DNA from: Streptomonospora sp. PA3 | Lineage (GTDB): Bacteria; Actinomycetota; Actinomycetes; Streptosporangiales; Streptosporangiaceae | Reading direction: 5' to 3' | Length of the DNA stretch: 64,000 bases | NCBI RefSeq assembly: GCF_009728995.1 | Contig: NZ_VTZW01000019.1 | Span: forward strand, 411,983 to 475,982 | Part shown: piece after piece, positions 29,833 to 38,730 of the stretch | Numbering within the stretch: the first letter of the stretch is position 1 | How the letters are laid out: each line of letters starts with the position of its first letter | Notes under the pieces: generated by a model | What the model was told of the DNA's origin: nothing | Databases searched by the model: none | What the model saw: the letters and a program-made list of their open reading frames with translations, nothing else | Position numbers and translations under genes: made by a program

Positions 29833-31305
29833 GTGGAACCCATAGACCCCGCATACGGCACCGTGCCGCTGCTGCTCATCGCGGCCGGCGCGATCGCCGT
29901 GCTGCTGCTCCTGGTGATCTGGGTGCGGCTGCACGCCTTCGTCTCGCTCGTCCTGGTCAGCCTGGGCGTCGCGCTGGCCACCCGCATCCCGCTGGACGAC
30001 GTCGTGCCGACCATGCTCTACGGCTTCGGCGATACCCTCGCCAGCGTCGGACTCCTGGTCGGCCTGGGGGTGATGATCGGCCGGCTGCTGGAGGTCACCG
30101 GCGGAGCCGGCGTGCTCGCCGGAGCCCTGATCAACGCGTTCGGGGAGAAGCGGGCGCCCCTGGCGCTGGGTGTGGCCTCCCTGATCTTCGGCTTCCCGAT
30201 CTTCTTCGACGCCGGGCTGATCGTCATGCTGCCGATCGTCTTCAGCGTCGCCCGCCGCCTCGGCGGCTCCGTGCTGCTCTACGCGCTGCCCACCGCGGGC
30301 GCCTTCGCCGTGATGCACGCCTTCGTGCCGCCCCACCCCGGCCCCGTCGCCGCCGCCGGCCAGATCGACGCCGACATGGGCGTCACCCTGATCGTCGGCC
30401 TGCTCCTGGCCGTGCCGACCTGGTACATCGCCAGCTACCTCTACTCCCTCTACGCCGGGCGGCGCATCCACCTGCCGGCTCCCGCCGAGTTCGGCGCCGC
30501 CGACCCCGAGGACCGCGACGCCTCCGGCGAGGTGCCGGAAGTCTCGGCGAGCCCGGGCGCGGGCACCGCCACCAAGGCGGCGCCGAAGGCCCCCGCGGGC
30601 GACGCCGTGCCCGCCGACGCGCCGCGGCTGACGGCGGTGCTGGGCATCCTGCTGCTGCCGATGCTGCTGATCTTCGCCAACACCGGCCTGAGCACCCTGG
30701 CCGCCACCGGGGCCGTTGCCGAGGACGCGCTGTGGGTCCAGGCGCTCGTGCTGATCGGCCAGACCCCCGTCGCCCTGCTGATCACCACGGTGGTGGCCAT
30801 GCTCGCGCTCGCTCCCGGCCGCTTCTCGCGCCGTTACCTGGAGAAGCTGGCCAACGACTCGCTGGGTCCGGTCTGCTCGATCATCCTCATCACCGGCGCC
30901 GGCGGCATGTTCGGCGGGGTGCTGGAGATCAGCGGCATCGGGGAGGCCCTGGCCTCCAGCCTGGAGTCCACCGGGATGCCGGTGATCCTGGCCGCGTTCG
31001 TCATCGCGACGTGCCTGCGGGTGGCCCAGGGTTCGGCCACGGTCGCGCTGACCACCACGGCGGCGCTGGTCGCCCCGCTCATCGCGGCCTCTCCGGGCCT
31101 GAGCACGATCGACCTGTCGTTGATCGTGGTGGCGATCGCCTGCGGCTCCACCGTGCTCTCCCACGTCAACGACTCCGGGTTCTGGCTGGTCGGACGCTTC
31201 CTGGGCATGGACGTCAAGACCACGCTGCGCACCTGGACGGTGATGGAGACGCTGATCGGCACGGTCGGCTTCGTGCTGGCGGCGCTGCTGAGCCTCGTGC
31301 TGTAG
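29833..31305 (+). CDS. gntP: Gluconate:H+ symporter (GntP family)
   Basis: The 490-aa membrane protein has about 12 hydrophobic segments and GntP-family motifs GFPIFFDAGLIVMLPI, AFVPPHPGPVAAA and SHVNDSGFWLVGRF. A poorly conserved cytoplasmic loop (residues ~215-265) is Asp/Glu/Ala-rich. It imports gluconate with protons. GGAGGAA precedes the GTG start at 29833. It is convergent with gntR, leaving about 30 bp. Confidence 0.94.
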   Translation: MEPIDPAYGTVPLLLIAAGAIAVLLLLVIWVRLHAFVSLVLVSLGVALATRIPLDDVVPTMLYGFGDTLASVGLLVGLGVMIGRLLEVTGGAGVLAGALINAFGEKRAPLALGVASLIFGFPIFFDAGLIVMLPIVFSVARRLGGSVLLYALPTAGAFAVMHAFVPPHPGPVAAAGQIDADMGVTLIVGLLLAVPTWYIASYLYSLYAGRRIHLPAPAEFGAADPEDRDASGEVPEVSASPGAGTATKAAPKAPAGDAVPADAPRLTAVLGILLLPMLLIFANTGLSTLAATGAVAEDALWVQALVLIGQTPVALLITTVVAMLALAPGRFSRRYLEKLANDSLGPVCSIILITGAGGMFGGVLEISGIGEALASSLESTGMPVILAAFVIATCLRVAQGSATVALTTTAALVAPLIAASPGLSTIDLSLIVVAIACGSTVLSHVNDSGFWLVGRFLGMDVKTTLRTWTVMETLIGTVGFVLAALLSLVL

Positions 31306-31335
31306 CCGGCCGCCGCGCAGAGCGGGGCCGGGCGC

Positions 31336-32055
31336 CTATGCACCGCCGGCCTCGGCCTCGCTCTCCAGAGCCGAGACGACCTCGTCGACGATCGCGCGCA
31401 TGGCGGCCTGGGCCACATCGGCCAGGCCGCCGCCGATCGCTTCGGCGACGTGGGTGTGCAGCCGCAGCGCCTCCGCGCGGGGCTGATGGGGCATAAGGTC
31501 GTATTCGGTGCGCCCGGTGAGGACTTCGGCCACCACACCCGCCAGCCCGGCGAACATCTCGTTGCCCGACAGCTGCAGGATCCGCCGGTGGAACTCGATG
31601 TCCAGACGCAGAAACCCCTCCAGGTCGCCGCTGCGGCCGGTGGCGGCCATGCGCTCGTTCAGCTCGGCCAGACTCCGGCGCTCCTCGGCATCGGCGCGCC
31701 GGGCGGCGAAGGCCGCCGCGGGCGGCTCCACGGCGGCGCGCAGCTCGGTCAGCGAGCGCAGCTGCTCGATGCGGCCGGGCCCGGCCAGGCGCCAGCGGAT
31801 CAGCTGGGGGTCGTAGACGCTCCACTCCTGCGGCGGGCGCACCCGCACCCCCGTGCGCGGGCGGCTGACCACCAGCCGCATGGACTCCAGTACGCGCACG
31901 GCCTCGCGGGCCACCGTCCGGGAGACGCCGTAGCTCTGGGCCAGCCGGTCCAGGGTAAGAACGGCACCGGGCTCGTATTCGCCCGCGGCGATCGCGGGAC
32001 CCACCTCCGCGAGGACGCGGTTGTGCAGGGTCCGGTGGTCGGGGGCGGCGCTCAT
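31336..32055 (-). CDS. gntR: FadR-subfamily GntR regulator of gluconate genes
   Basis: The 239-aa protein has an N-terminal winged helix (LDRLAQSYGVSRTVAREAVRVLESMRLV) and a C-terminal FCD ligand domain (LDIEFHRRILQLSGN, with metal-binding His and Asp). AAGGAG before the ATG fixes the start. It is divergent from gntK and convergent with gntP, and TGGTA-type boxes sit in front of both targets. Gluconate or 6-phosphogluconate is the likely inducer. Confidence 0.9.
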   Translation of the reverse strand: MSAAPDHRTLHNRVLAEVGPAIAAGEYEPGAVLTLDRLAQSYGVSRTVAREAVRVLESMRLVVSRPRTGVRVRPPQEWSVYDPQLIRWRLAGPGRIEQLRSLTELRAAVEPPAAAFAARRADAEERRSLAELNERMAATGRSGDLEGFLRLDIEFHRRILQLSGNEMFAGLAGVVAEVLTGRTEYDLMPHQPRAEALRLHTHVAEAIGGGLADVAQAAMRAIVDEVVSALESEAEAGGA

Positions 32056-32118
32056 CGGTCTCCTTCGGGCCCGGCGCTGCGGCGGGCGCGCGGGCCCGCC
32101 GCACAACGACGACGCATC

Positions 32119-32133
32119 ATTGGTAACACTATT
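32119..32133 (+). promoter_or_regulatory. GntR-type operator upstream of gntK
   Basis: ATTGGTAACACTATT resembles the gntP operator (TGGTA half-site conserved, second half imperfect). It lies between the divergent gntR and gntK genes, 50 bp before the gntK start. Confidence 0.5.
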
Positions 32134-32182
32134 AAAGCGCGCGCAGGGCGCGTTCACAGACCGGCACGGTTGGAGCTGAGGA

Positions 32183-32719
32183 ATGGCACACGGCACGCAC
32201 TTCGTCGTCATGGGCGTCTCCGGCACGGGCAAGACCACGGTGGCCGAGCCCGTCGCCCGGCGCCTGGGACTGGCTTTCGCCGAGGCCGACGACTTCCATC
32301 CCGAGGCCAACGTGGCGAAGATGTCGGGCGGGACCGCGCTGACCGACGACGACCGCAAGCCGTGGCTGGAGGCGCTGGCCGCCTGGATCGCCGAGCACGA
32401 CCGCCGCGGCGAGTCGACCGTCATGGCCTGCTCGGCGCTCAAGCGCGCCTACCGCGACGTGCTGCGCGCCGCGGCGCCCGACGTCAGGTTCCTCCACCTG
32501 GATGGGACCACCGAGGTCATCGCCGCGCGGCTGCGCGAGCGCAAGGGCCACTTCATGCCCGAAACCCTGCTGCGCTCCCAGCAGTCGACGCTGGAGCCGC
32601 TGGCCGACGACGAACCGGGCGCCACGCTCGACATCGCACCCCCTGCCGAGGAGGTCATCGAGCGCGCCGCCCGGATCGTGTCCGCCGCGCTGGGCTCGCC
32701 GGCCGAATCCGGGGAGTAG
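32183..32719 (+). CDS. gntK: Gluconokinase
   Basis: The 178-aa P-loop kinase has Walker A GVSGTGKTT and substrate segment EADDFHPEANVAKMSGG. It also has CSALKRAYRD, HLDGTTEVI and KGHFMPETLLRSQQ, all typical of GntK. It phosphorylates gluconate to 6-phosphogluconate. With gntP and gntR it completes a gluconate module. Confidence 0.95.
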   Translation: MAHGTHFVVMGVSGTGKTTVAEPVARRLGLAFAEADDFHPEANVAKMSGGTALTDDDRKPWLEALAAWIAEHDRRGESTVMACSALKRAYRDVLRAAAPDVRFLHLDGTTEVIAARLRERKGHFMPETLLRSQQSTLEPLADDEPGATLDIAPPAEEVIERAARIVSAALGSPAESGE

Positions 32720-32746
32720 CCCGGCAGCGCGGAATCGGATCGGAAA

Positions 32747-33625
32747 TCAGGTGTCGACGGTTTCCATGTGTCCCATGCGGATCGAGATCTCCATGGCGGC
32801 CTTGCAGACCGCCTCGCCGATAGCGGGGAGCTTGTCCTCCTCCATCCGGTAGGAGGGGCCCGACGCGCTGAGCGCGGCGATGACCTCGCCCGTCAGGCCG
32901 CGGATCGGCGCCGCGACCGCGTTGAGGCCCACCTCCAGCTCCTCCACGGCCGTGGCGAACCCCCGCTCGATGATCTCGTCGATCTCGGCCTGCAGGGTGT
33001 CGGGGTCGGTGATTGTCTGGGGTGTGAGCTGCTCCAGGCGCCCGCGCAGCACCCGACGCTGGTCGGAGACACGCATGTAGGCCAGCAGCACTTTTCCGGT
33101 GGAGGTCGTGTGCAGGGGGTTCTGCCGGCCGATCCAGTTCTGGCTGACGATCGCCGAGGCCCCGCGGACCTGGTCGATGTTGACGACCATGTCGCCGCTG
33201 GGTATTGCGATGTTCACCGTCTCTCCGAGATCGGAGGCGAGATCCTCGCAGACGCGGCGGCTCTGCTGGGTGAGGTCCAGCCCGGCCGCCATGGTCCCGG
33301 CGAGCCGGATGATGCCGAACCCGAGCTGGTACTTGCCGCGCAGCCCCGGCTGCTCGACGAGTCCGCGCCGCTCCAGGGCTCCCACGAGCCGGAACGCCGT
33401 GGACTTGTGCACGCCGAGCTCCGCCGCGATCTCGGTGACCCCGGCCTCGCCGTGCTGAGCGAGTATCTCCAGAACAGTGATCGCCCTGTCGACCGACTGC
33501 ACGGGCGCTCCGTTGCTGCCCGAGCTGGTCTTGGCCGACTCCGCTTCACCGCCCGACCCCCGCTCGACCCGATGTGGATCAAGGGTGCTTTGACTCTTTC
33601 CTGCGCGGTGGTCGTTGGAAGCCAT
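32747..33625 (-). CDS. IclR-family regulator
   Basis: The protein (292 aa) has an N-terminal winged helix (ITVLEILAQHGEAGVTEIAAELGVHKSTAFRLV) and an IclR effector domain (RGKYQLGFGIIRLAG through VAAPIRGLTGEVIAALSASGP). The ATG at 33625 is the family-like start; a longer form from 33667 is possible. There is no clear Shine-Dalgarno, so leaderless translation is conceivable. It is convergent with gntK, with 27 bp between stops. Its target is not evident, and a link to gluconate or acid catabolism is only positional. Confidence 0.88.
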   Translation of the reverse strand: MASNDHRAGKSQSTLDPHRVERGSGGEAESAKTSSGSNGAPVQSVDRAITVLEILAQHGEAGVTEIAAELGVHKSTAFRLVGALERRGLVEQPGLRGKYQLGFGIIRLAGTMAAGLDLTQQSRRVCEDLASDLGETVNIAIPSGDMVVNIDQVRGASAIVSQNWIGRQNPLHTTSTGKVLLAYMRVSDQRRVLRGRLEQLTPQTITDPDTLQAEIDEIIERGFATAVEELEVGLNAVAAPIRGLTGEVIAALSASGPSYRMEEDKLPAIGEAVCKAAMEISIRMGHMETVDT

Positions 33626-33650
33626 GCACACCACGATAGTGGGAGAACCT

Positions 33651-33667
33651 GGACACTCCCTGGACAC
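33651..33667. repeat. Direct repeat GGACAC upstream of the IclR gene
   Basis: Two GGACAC copies lie 11 bp apart (33651-33656 and 33662-33667), one helical turn, just upstream of the IclR start. They could be an autoregulatory site; this is only a suggestion. Confidence 0.35.
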
Positions 33668-33842
33668 ATCCGATCGACCGGACGTTTACGCAGGTCAGAG
33701 GTTTCCACACGAGTAAACCCGGGCCCACCGCGCAGCGGTGGGCGCTTCGGTGGCCCGCACTTCGCACCGCCCGCAGGTGGACCGTTCACCGGCCCCGGAC
33801 CCGGCGGCCGCGGCGCTCGGCGACCGCGCCGGCGGCCGCCGA

Positions 33843-34817
33843 TCAGTTCGGGCTGGAGGCCCGCGGCTCCGGGACGAGTCCGGGGGCCGCGGCGTCCTCG
33901 TCGGATCGCGGCAGCACCGCGTCCAGGCGCCGCTGCAGCGGGACCGAGCGGGCGAAGGCCGCCAGCTCGGCGGCCAGCAGCGGCTCGGGGTGGCGCTCGG
34001 CGATCGCCAGGCCCACCCCCGTCGGCTCGGCGGGCTCGGACAGCGGGACGGTCCGCAGCTCGCCCGGAACACCGCCGGGGCCCAGCCACGCGTGGGTGAG
34101 CACGGCGCAGCCGCCGCCGCGCGCGAGGTGCTCGTACAGCGCCGGGAGGGAGTCGACCTCCGCCCGCACCGCCGGCTCCTCGCCGGTGGCCGCGGCCACG
34201 GCGTCGGCCACGCGCGGCCACAGCGGGTCGGGCAGCAGCCGGCACAGCGGGACGTGGGCGAGCTCGTCCCACGCCACGACCGCGCGGTCGGCGAACCGGC
34301 TGCTGTCGGCCGTCAGCAGGACGGGCCGCTCCCGGTAGAGCACGGCGCGGCCGCGCGAGCGCGCCGGGTCCAGCGGCGTGCGCACGGTGCCGCAGTCGAG
34401 CGCCCCCTCGGCCAGGCCCCGCTGGATCTCGGCGGGGCCCATGCTGCGCGCGCTGAGCATCACCCGCGGATGGCGGGCCCCGAAGAGCGCCGCCACCTGC
34501 CCGAAGGCGGCGGCCGCCTCGGGCAGCACGCCGATGCTGAGCGTGCCGATGCGGCCCTCGCGCACGGTGCCGACCTCGGCGGCCAGGTGGTCGCGCTCGG
34601 CCAGGATCCGGGTGGCCCAGTGCAGAACGCGTTCGCCTTCGGGGGTGAACCCCTCGAACCGGTGGCCCCGGCGCACGATGGGCACGCCCAGTTCGGTCTC
34701 CAGCTTGCGGATGCCGGCCGAAAGCGCCGGCTGGGAGACGTGGCAGGCGAGGGCCGCTCGCGCGAAGTGCCGCTCGCGCGCCAGGGCCACGAGGTACTCG
34801 AACTGCCGAATCAGCAT
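33843..34817 (-). CDS. LysR-family transcriptional regulator
   Basis: The 324-aa protein has the LysR helix-turn-helix at its N-terminus (FEYLVALARERHFARAALACHVSQPALSAGIRKLE) and a substrate-binding domain beginning GTLSIGVLPEAAA. The ATG at 34817 matches the normal LysR start. No divergent target gene is adjacent, so its regulon is unknown. Confidence 0.92.
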   Translation of the reverse strand: MLIRQFEYLVALARERHFARAALACHVSQPALSAGIRKLETELGVPIVRRGHRFEGFTPEGERVLHWATRILAERDHLAAEVGTVREGRIGTLSIGVLPEAAAAFGQVAALFGARHPRVMLSARSMGPAEIQRGLAEGALDCGTVRTPLDPARSRGRAVLYRERPVLLTADSSRFADRAVVAWDELAHVPLCRLLPDPLWPRVADAVAAATGEEPAVRAEVDSLPALYEHLARGGGCAVLTHAWLGPGGVPGELRTVPLSEPAEPTGVGLAIAERHPEPLLAAELAAFARSVPLQRRLDAVLPRSDEDAAAPGLVPEPRASSPN

Positions 34818-35274
34818 CCCCGTTCCCCATCCGCATGCGATGTCGACCGGGGCCGGACCCAGGGGTTGTCCGGCCCCGGCGTCGGCGAGGCCACCGGGCC
34901 TCGAACGGCCCGGCGCCGTACGCGCCATCGCTACCCCTCCACGAGGAGAGGCCGAACCTACATTGTGGTGTCTTGGGCCACACCGCGCCAGAGATGGCGG
35001 GCAAAACGCCGCACTTTCCCCCTCACCCGGGCGCGGCGCGGCTGGGGAGGCATGTGCCTTCGCGCTGTTCGCGGACCGTTTCCGGTACCGCGGGTCGCGC
35101 AGGGGGCGAGGGCGGCGACGACCGGGGACGGCTCGACCCGTGCCCGTGCGATGACCCAGGGCCGACCGTCCGCTGTCCGCCGTCCGCACCGTCACCGCCG
35201 TGTGCGCGGCCGCCTGTCCCTCCGTCCGCGGGAACGGGTGATCGGTCCCGTGCGTACGGTCCCGCCGCCGTCTC
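34818..35274. other. Intergenic region between LysR and FCD-GntR genes
   Basis: About 460 bp with no recognisable gene. The small open frames have no family features. It should contain the LysR promoter and the end of the FCD-GntR transcript. Confidence 0.5.
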
Positions 35275-36063
35275 CTATGCGGGCCCCCCGGCGGCCCGGT
35301 CCGCGGTGCCGACGGGCTCGCCGGTCTCCGCGGAGGCGTCGGCCGCGCCGTCCCCGCCGGCCTCGTCCCCGGCCGCATCGGCGCTCTCGGTGGACTTCTC
35401 GTGGTAAGCGAGGCGGGTGGCTTCGGTGTGCTCGCGCATCAGGGCGGCCGCGCGCTCCTGGTCGCCGGCCTCGATCGCGTCGATGATGGCCGCGTGCTCC
35501 TGCCAGGACTCGTGGCCGCGCCGCTGCACGACGAGGCCGTGGTACCACCGCACCCGGCGCGCCACCTGGCCGGCGAGGCCCTCCAGCACCTGGTTTCCCG
35601 CGGCCTCGACGATGAGGTGGTGCAGCGCGGCGTTGCTGTCGACCATCGCGTCGGTGTCGCCCCGCTCGACACCGTCCATGCCCGCGCGCCACAGCTCGCG
35701 CAGCCGCTCGATCGCCTCGGGGGTGGCGGCGCCGGCCGCGAGCCGGGCCGCCTCGGTCTCCAGCAGCGCGCGCACGGCCAGCAGCTGGTCGGCCTCGCTC
35801 TCACTGGGTTGGTGCACGAACGCGCCGTAGCCGGGCCGCAGGTCGACCCAGCCCTCGTTGCTGAGCCGCTGCAGCGCCTCGCGGACCGGCTGGCGCGAGA
35901 CGCCCAGCTGCTCGGCGAGCTCGTTCTCGACGAGGTGCCGTCCGGGAGGCAGCCGCCGCCGCGTGATCAGTTCCAGCAGCGTCTCGTAGACGCTTTCGCG
36001 CAGCGGTGCGGGGCGCTGCACCGGGCTGGTGAGCACGCCTTTGTCGAGGTGGGACGAGGTCAT
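35275..36063 (-). CDS. FCD-domain GntR regulator
   Basis: The 262-aa protein has a winged helix (LVENELAEQLGVSRQPVREALQRLSNEGWV) and an FCD effector domain (ALLETEAARLAA, NAALHHLIVEAAGN). An acidic Ala/Gly-rich C-terminal tail of about 40 residues is unusual. Members often control sugar-acid or organic-acid catabolism; the target here is not evident. Confidence 0.9.
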   Translation of the reverse strand: MTSSHLDKGVLTSPVQRPAPLRESVYETLLELITRRRLPPGRHLVENELAEQLGVSRQPVREALQRLSNEGWVDLRPGYGAFVHQPSESEADQLLAVRALLETEAARLAAGAATPEAIERLRELWRAGMDGVERGDTDAMVDSNAALHHLIVEAAGNQVLEGLAGQVARRVRWYHGLVVQRRGHESWQEHAAIIDAIEAGDQERAAALMREHTEATRLAYHEKSTESADAAGDEAGGDGAADASAETGEPVGTADRAAGGPA

Positions 36064-36420
36064 TGGTCCGCGGCTTTCGTCGGCTACAAGTCAGAGCCCT
36101 TGCGAGTACGGGGTTTTCCGGTCCGAGTCTAGGCCAGGAGCGGGCGCCGCGACGCCTGCGGCGGCCGGGCCGGGGCCGGCCCGGCCGCGGGCGCTTGCAG
36201 GGTGCCGCGGGATCCGCGCGGCCGCGAATCCCGCTGCTCGCGCCGAGTACTGCACGCCGTTCCGCGAGGCCGCAGGGCCGCGGCGCGCGCCGCGGTCGCC
36301 ACCCGCCTGCTGGGGCCGTGTCCGCTCAAGCTGTCCCCGGCGCACCACCGCTGCGCCGCGGAGCGATGGGCGCTGCCTGGGCCGGCACGGCGGCGGATCG
36401 CGTCAGGGCGGCAGCACGCG
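36064..36420. other. Intergenic region between FCD-GntR and moeA-like genes
   Basis: About 357 bp without a convincing gene. It should hold the promoter of the GntR gene and the 3' end of the moeA-like transcript. Confidence 0.5.
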
Positions 36421-37656
36421 TCAGCGCGGCAGCCACAGCAGAGCGGCATGGGGGCCGCTCCAGCCGGGCGGGATGACGGCGTAGGCGTCGGCGAGCGCGG
36501 CACCGCGCAGGCTGCCGGGGCGGTCGTGGCCGACGGGCTCGGCCTGCCCGCCGGAGACCCGGACCGCCACCAGCCGCGTGTCGTGGGCGTGGGGGTGGAC
36601 GGCGCCCTTGACCCGCATCGAGGGCGGCAGGGCCGGGTCGGTGTCGGGACCGCCCGCCATGGCCCGCAGCGCGGGGATGAGCAGCGTCGTGGCGGCGGCG
36701 AGGGCGGCGTTCGGGTTGCCCGGAAGGCCCACCACGACCGTCCCGGGGTCCTCGGCCGGCCCCAGGTGGGCGAGCAGTTGCGGATGGCCGGGCCTGCAGG
36801 CGACGCCGTCGACCGCGATCGTCGCCCCGACTTCGGCCAGGGCGGCCCGCAGGTGGTCGGCCGGCCCCTTGGAGGAGGCGCCGCAGACGGCGAGCACGTC
36901 GGGGGCCGGCTCCGGCGGCTCGCCGGCGCCGTCGCGGGCCGCCCGCAGCGCGGCCGCCAGCGGCTCCAACCCGTCCCGCAGAAAGCGGGGGGCGCCGACC
37001 GGCTCGGCGCCGGCCCACGCGGCGATTCCGGGCAGCATGGGGCCGATGGCGTCGCGGACGCGCCCGGCCCCGGGACGTCCCGAAGCCGTGACCTCGTCGC
37101 CGGTGACGAGCGCCGCCATCCGCGGTCGGCGCACGAGCAGCGAATCGTGGCCGAGGGAGGCCGCCAGGCCGATGAGCGCGGGCGTCACGGGCGTCCCGGC
37201 CGGAACCACGGTGTCCCCGGCGAACGTGTCCTCGCCGGCCCTGCGCACGTGCTTGCCGAGGACGACCTCCCCGCGCACCCGCTCCGCTCCGGCGGAGGAG
37301 GTGGCGGCGTGCTCGTAGGGCAGGACCGCGTCGGTGCCGTCGGGGACCTGGGCGCCGGTGGCGATCTCGACGGCCTGCCCGGGGCGCAGGCGGCCGACCG
37401 TGTCCGCCGATCCGGCCAGTACGCGGCCCGTCACCGCCCACTCGGGCCCGGGTCCGGCCACGGCGTAGCCGTCCATGGCGGCGGCGTCGTAGGGCGGCAC
37501 GCCCACGAGCGCCGTCAGGTCGCGGGCGAGCACCGCCCCGAGCGCGTCACCGAGCGCGACGGCGCGCCCGCCGGAACGCCCGCCACGCGCCCCGAGCCGC
37601 CGCGCCTCCTCGCGCGCCTGCGCCCACGGCATCACAGCGTTCCCGCACCGGACCAT
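36421..37656 (-). CDS. moeA: Molybdopterin molybdenumtransferase-like protein
   Basis: The 411-aa protein follows MoeA: N-terminal PPYDAAAMDGYAV (substrate loop), the beta-rich domain with IATGAQVPDGTDAVLPYE, and the MPT-binding domain with VTGDEV and VVGLPGNPNAALAA. MoeA inserts molybdate into adenylylated molybdopterin. In canonical enzymes the third domain has a GGxSxG loop; here it reads CGASSKG, so the function may have diverged. No other moco genes are close by. Confidence 0.82.
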   Translation of the reverse strand: MVRCGNAVMPWAQAREEARRLGARGGRSGGRAVALGDALGAVLARDLTALVGVPPYDAAAMDGYAVAGPGPEWAVTGRVLAGSADTVGRLRPGQAVEIATGAQVPDGTDAVLPYEHAATSSAGAERVRGEVVLGKHVRRAGEDTFAGDTVVPAGTPVTPALIGLAASLGHDSLLVRRPRMAALVTGDEVTASGRPGAGRVRDAIGPMLPGIAAWAGAEPVGAPRFLRDGLEPLAAALRAARDGAGEPPEPAPDVLAVCGASSKGPADHLRAALAEVGATIAVDGVACRPGHPQLLAHLGPAEDPGTVVVGLPGNPNAALAAATTLLIPALRAMAGGPDTDPALPPSMRVKGAVHPHAHDTRLVAVRVSGGQAEPVGHDRPGSLRGAALADAYAVIPPGWSGPHAALLWLPR

Positions 37657-37835
37657 CGCACTCCTCCGGCTAGCGCCGACTCACACCCCTGCGTGCCCCC
37701 TGTATATCTGCCTCCCTCGGCAGGCCTGCTGTCAACCCTGCTGTCAACCCGCCCGCCGATTTGCCGTCTGCCGACTTTCCGCTACAGTTCTAACTGCACG
37801 ACGGCGCAGGTCGCCAAGACCGAGCCGGATCGTAC

Positions 37836-37908
37836 GCGGACGTGGCTCAGCTGGTAGAGCATCACCTTGCCAAGGTGAGGGTCGCGGGTTCGAATCCCGT
37901 CGTCCGCT
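37836..37908 (+). tRNA. tRNA-Gly (GCC)
   Basis: A 73-nt cloverleaf: acceptor GCGGACG pairs with CGTCCGC, the anticodon stem-loop is ACCTTGCCAAGGT with anticodon GCC, and the T arm is GCGGGTTCGAATCCCGT. First of a Gly-Cys-Val cluster. Confidence 0.97.
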
Positions 37909-37949
37909 CGGAGACACCCCGGGGGCCACCCTTAGCCCCTCATGAGTCC

Positions 37950-38020
37950 GGTGGAGTGGCCGAGAGGCGAGGCAGCGGCCTGCAAAGCCGTCTACACGGG
38001 TTCAAATCCCGTCTCCACCT
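37950..38020 (+). tRNA. tRNA-Cys (GCA)
   Basis: A 71-nt cloverleaf: acceptor GGTGGAG pairs with CTCCACC, the anticodon loop is CTGCAAA (anticodon GCA), and the T arm is ACGGGTTCAAATCCCGT. Confidence 0.97.
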
Positions 38021-38035
38021 CTGGTCACCCCTTCG

Positions 38036-38109
38036 GGGCGGTTAGCTCAGTTGGTTAGAGCGCTACCTTGACACGGTAGAGGTCACAGGTTCGAATCCTG
38101 TATCGCCCA
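38036..38109 (+). tRNA. tRNA-Val (GAC), island insertion site
   Basis: A 74-nt cloverleaf: acceptor GGGCGGT pairs with ATCGCCC, and the anticodon stem-loop is CTACCTTGACACGGTAG (anticodon GAC). The CCA end is encoded (38110-38112). From 38063 on, its 3' half is repeated at 62312, which marks it as the integration site of the downstream island. Confidence 0.97.
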
Positions 38110-38220
38110 CCAGCAACATCGCAGGTCAGAGACCGTTCATCGGTCTTGTTCAGTTATCGCGGGCTTCGGCGATGGAGCCGACCTGGAGACGATCTTGCTC
38201 CGGCACCATCACGAAGCCCG
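38063..38220 (+). repeat. Island direct repeat, left copy (attL)
   Basis: About 158 bp match 62312-62469 with only two mismatches (38117 and one near 38182). The first 50 bp are the tRNA-Val 3' half. The rest is the flank up to and including the last codons and stop of the integrase frame. Confidence 0.9.
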
Positions 38221-38730
38221 CTTCTCATCGGATGCACGGTAGTACTCACCGAGCCGCGGAACCGTCTCCACGATCCACCGGCGTTCGGATTCATTCAGCG
38301 TTCGCAGGCTGTGGCGCCAGCGGTCGTCCAGCACCTCGCGCACCTGCTCCTTCATCGCAGGGGTGGCGTGTTCGTAGACGTCGCCCATTCCCCGCATCCG
38401 GTGGCCCAGGCGCGCCGCCCGCGCGACTTCGGGCACCCCGTCCTCGGCCAGCCAGGTGCGGTGGGTGTGGCGTCCTTCGTTGAAGGTGAACCCCGGCAGG
38501 ATCGGTGACCGCAGCCACGCCTGCTCGTGGTCGGGATCGCCGTCGAAGGCCGGACGCCAGAACCGGGCGCGGAAGTTGCCGCGCCGCAGCTGCCCGCCCC
38601 GGGCCCCGGTGAAGACCGTCCCGCCCGGCTCCGCTTCATCGAGCAGGTCGGTGTAGAGGACGTGGAGGAAGTGGGGCAGCTGGATCCAGCGCTTGCCGGC
38701 TGGCGTCTTGGCGCGTTTGGCCTTCTTCAA
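38209..38730 (-). pseudogene. int: Truncated tyrosine recombinase (integrase), C-terminal part only
   Basis: The frame ends at 38209 and encodes the C-terminal catalytic region of a pSAM2-like phage-type integrase: KTPAGKRWIQLP, VFTGARGGQLRR, RHTHRTWLAEDGVPEV (HxxR box), RLGHRM and MGDVYEHATPAM (likely nucleophile Tyr in YEH). Sequence upstream of about 38730 is CRISPR repeat rather than integrase, so the N-terminal half and start codon are gone. It is close to the tRNA and oriented toward it, as expected for the island's own integrase. Confidence 0.85.

Noticed and set aside
26343-30014. 1223-codon minus-strand frame opposite the alpha-mannosidase
   Set aside because: It has no family features, while the plus strand has intact GH38 motifs. 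High GC content keeps antisense frames open.
35042-35274. Possible small gene upstream of the LysR regulator
   Set aside because: Short frames only, with no Shine-Dalgarno, no codon pattern distinct from background and no recognisable motif.
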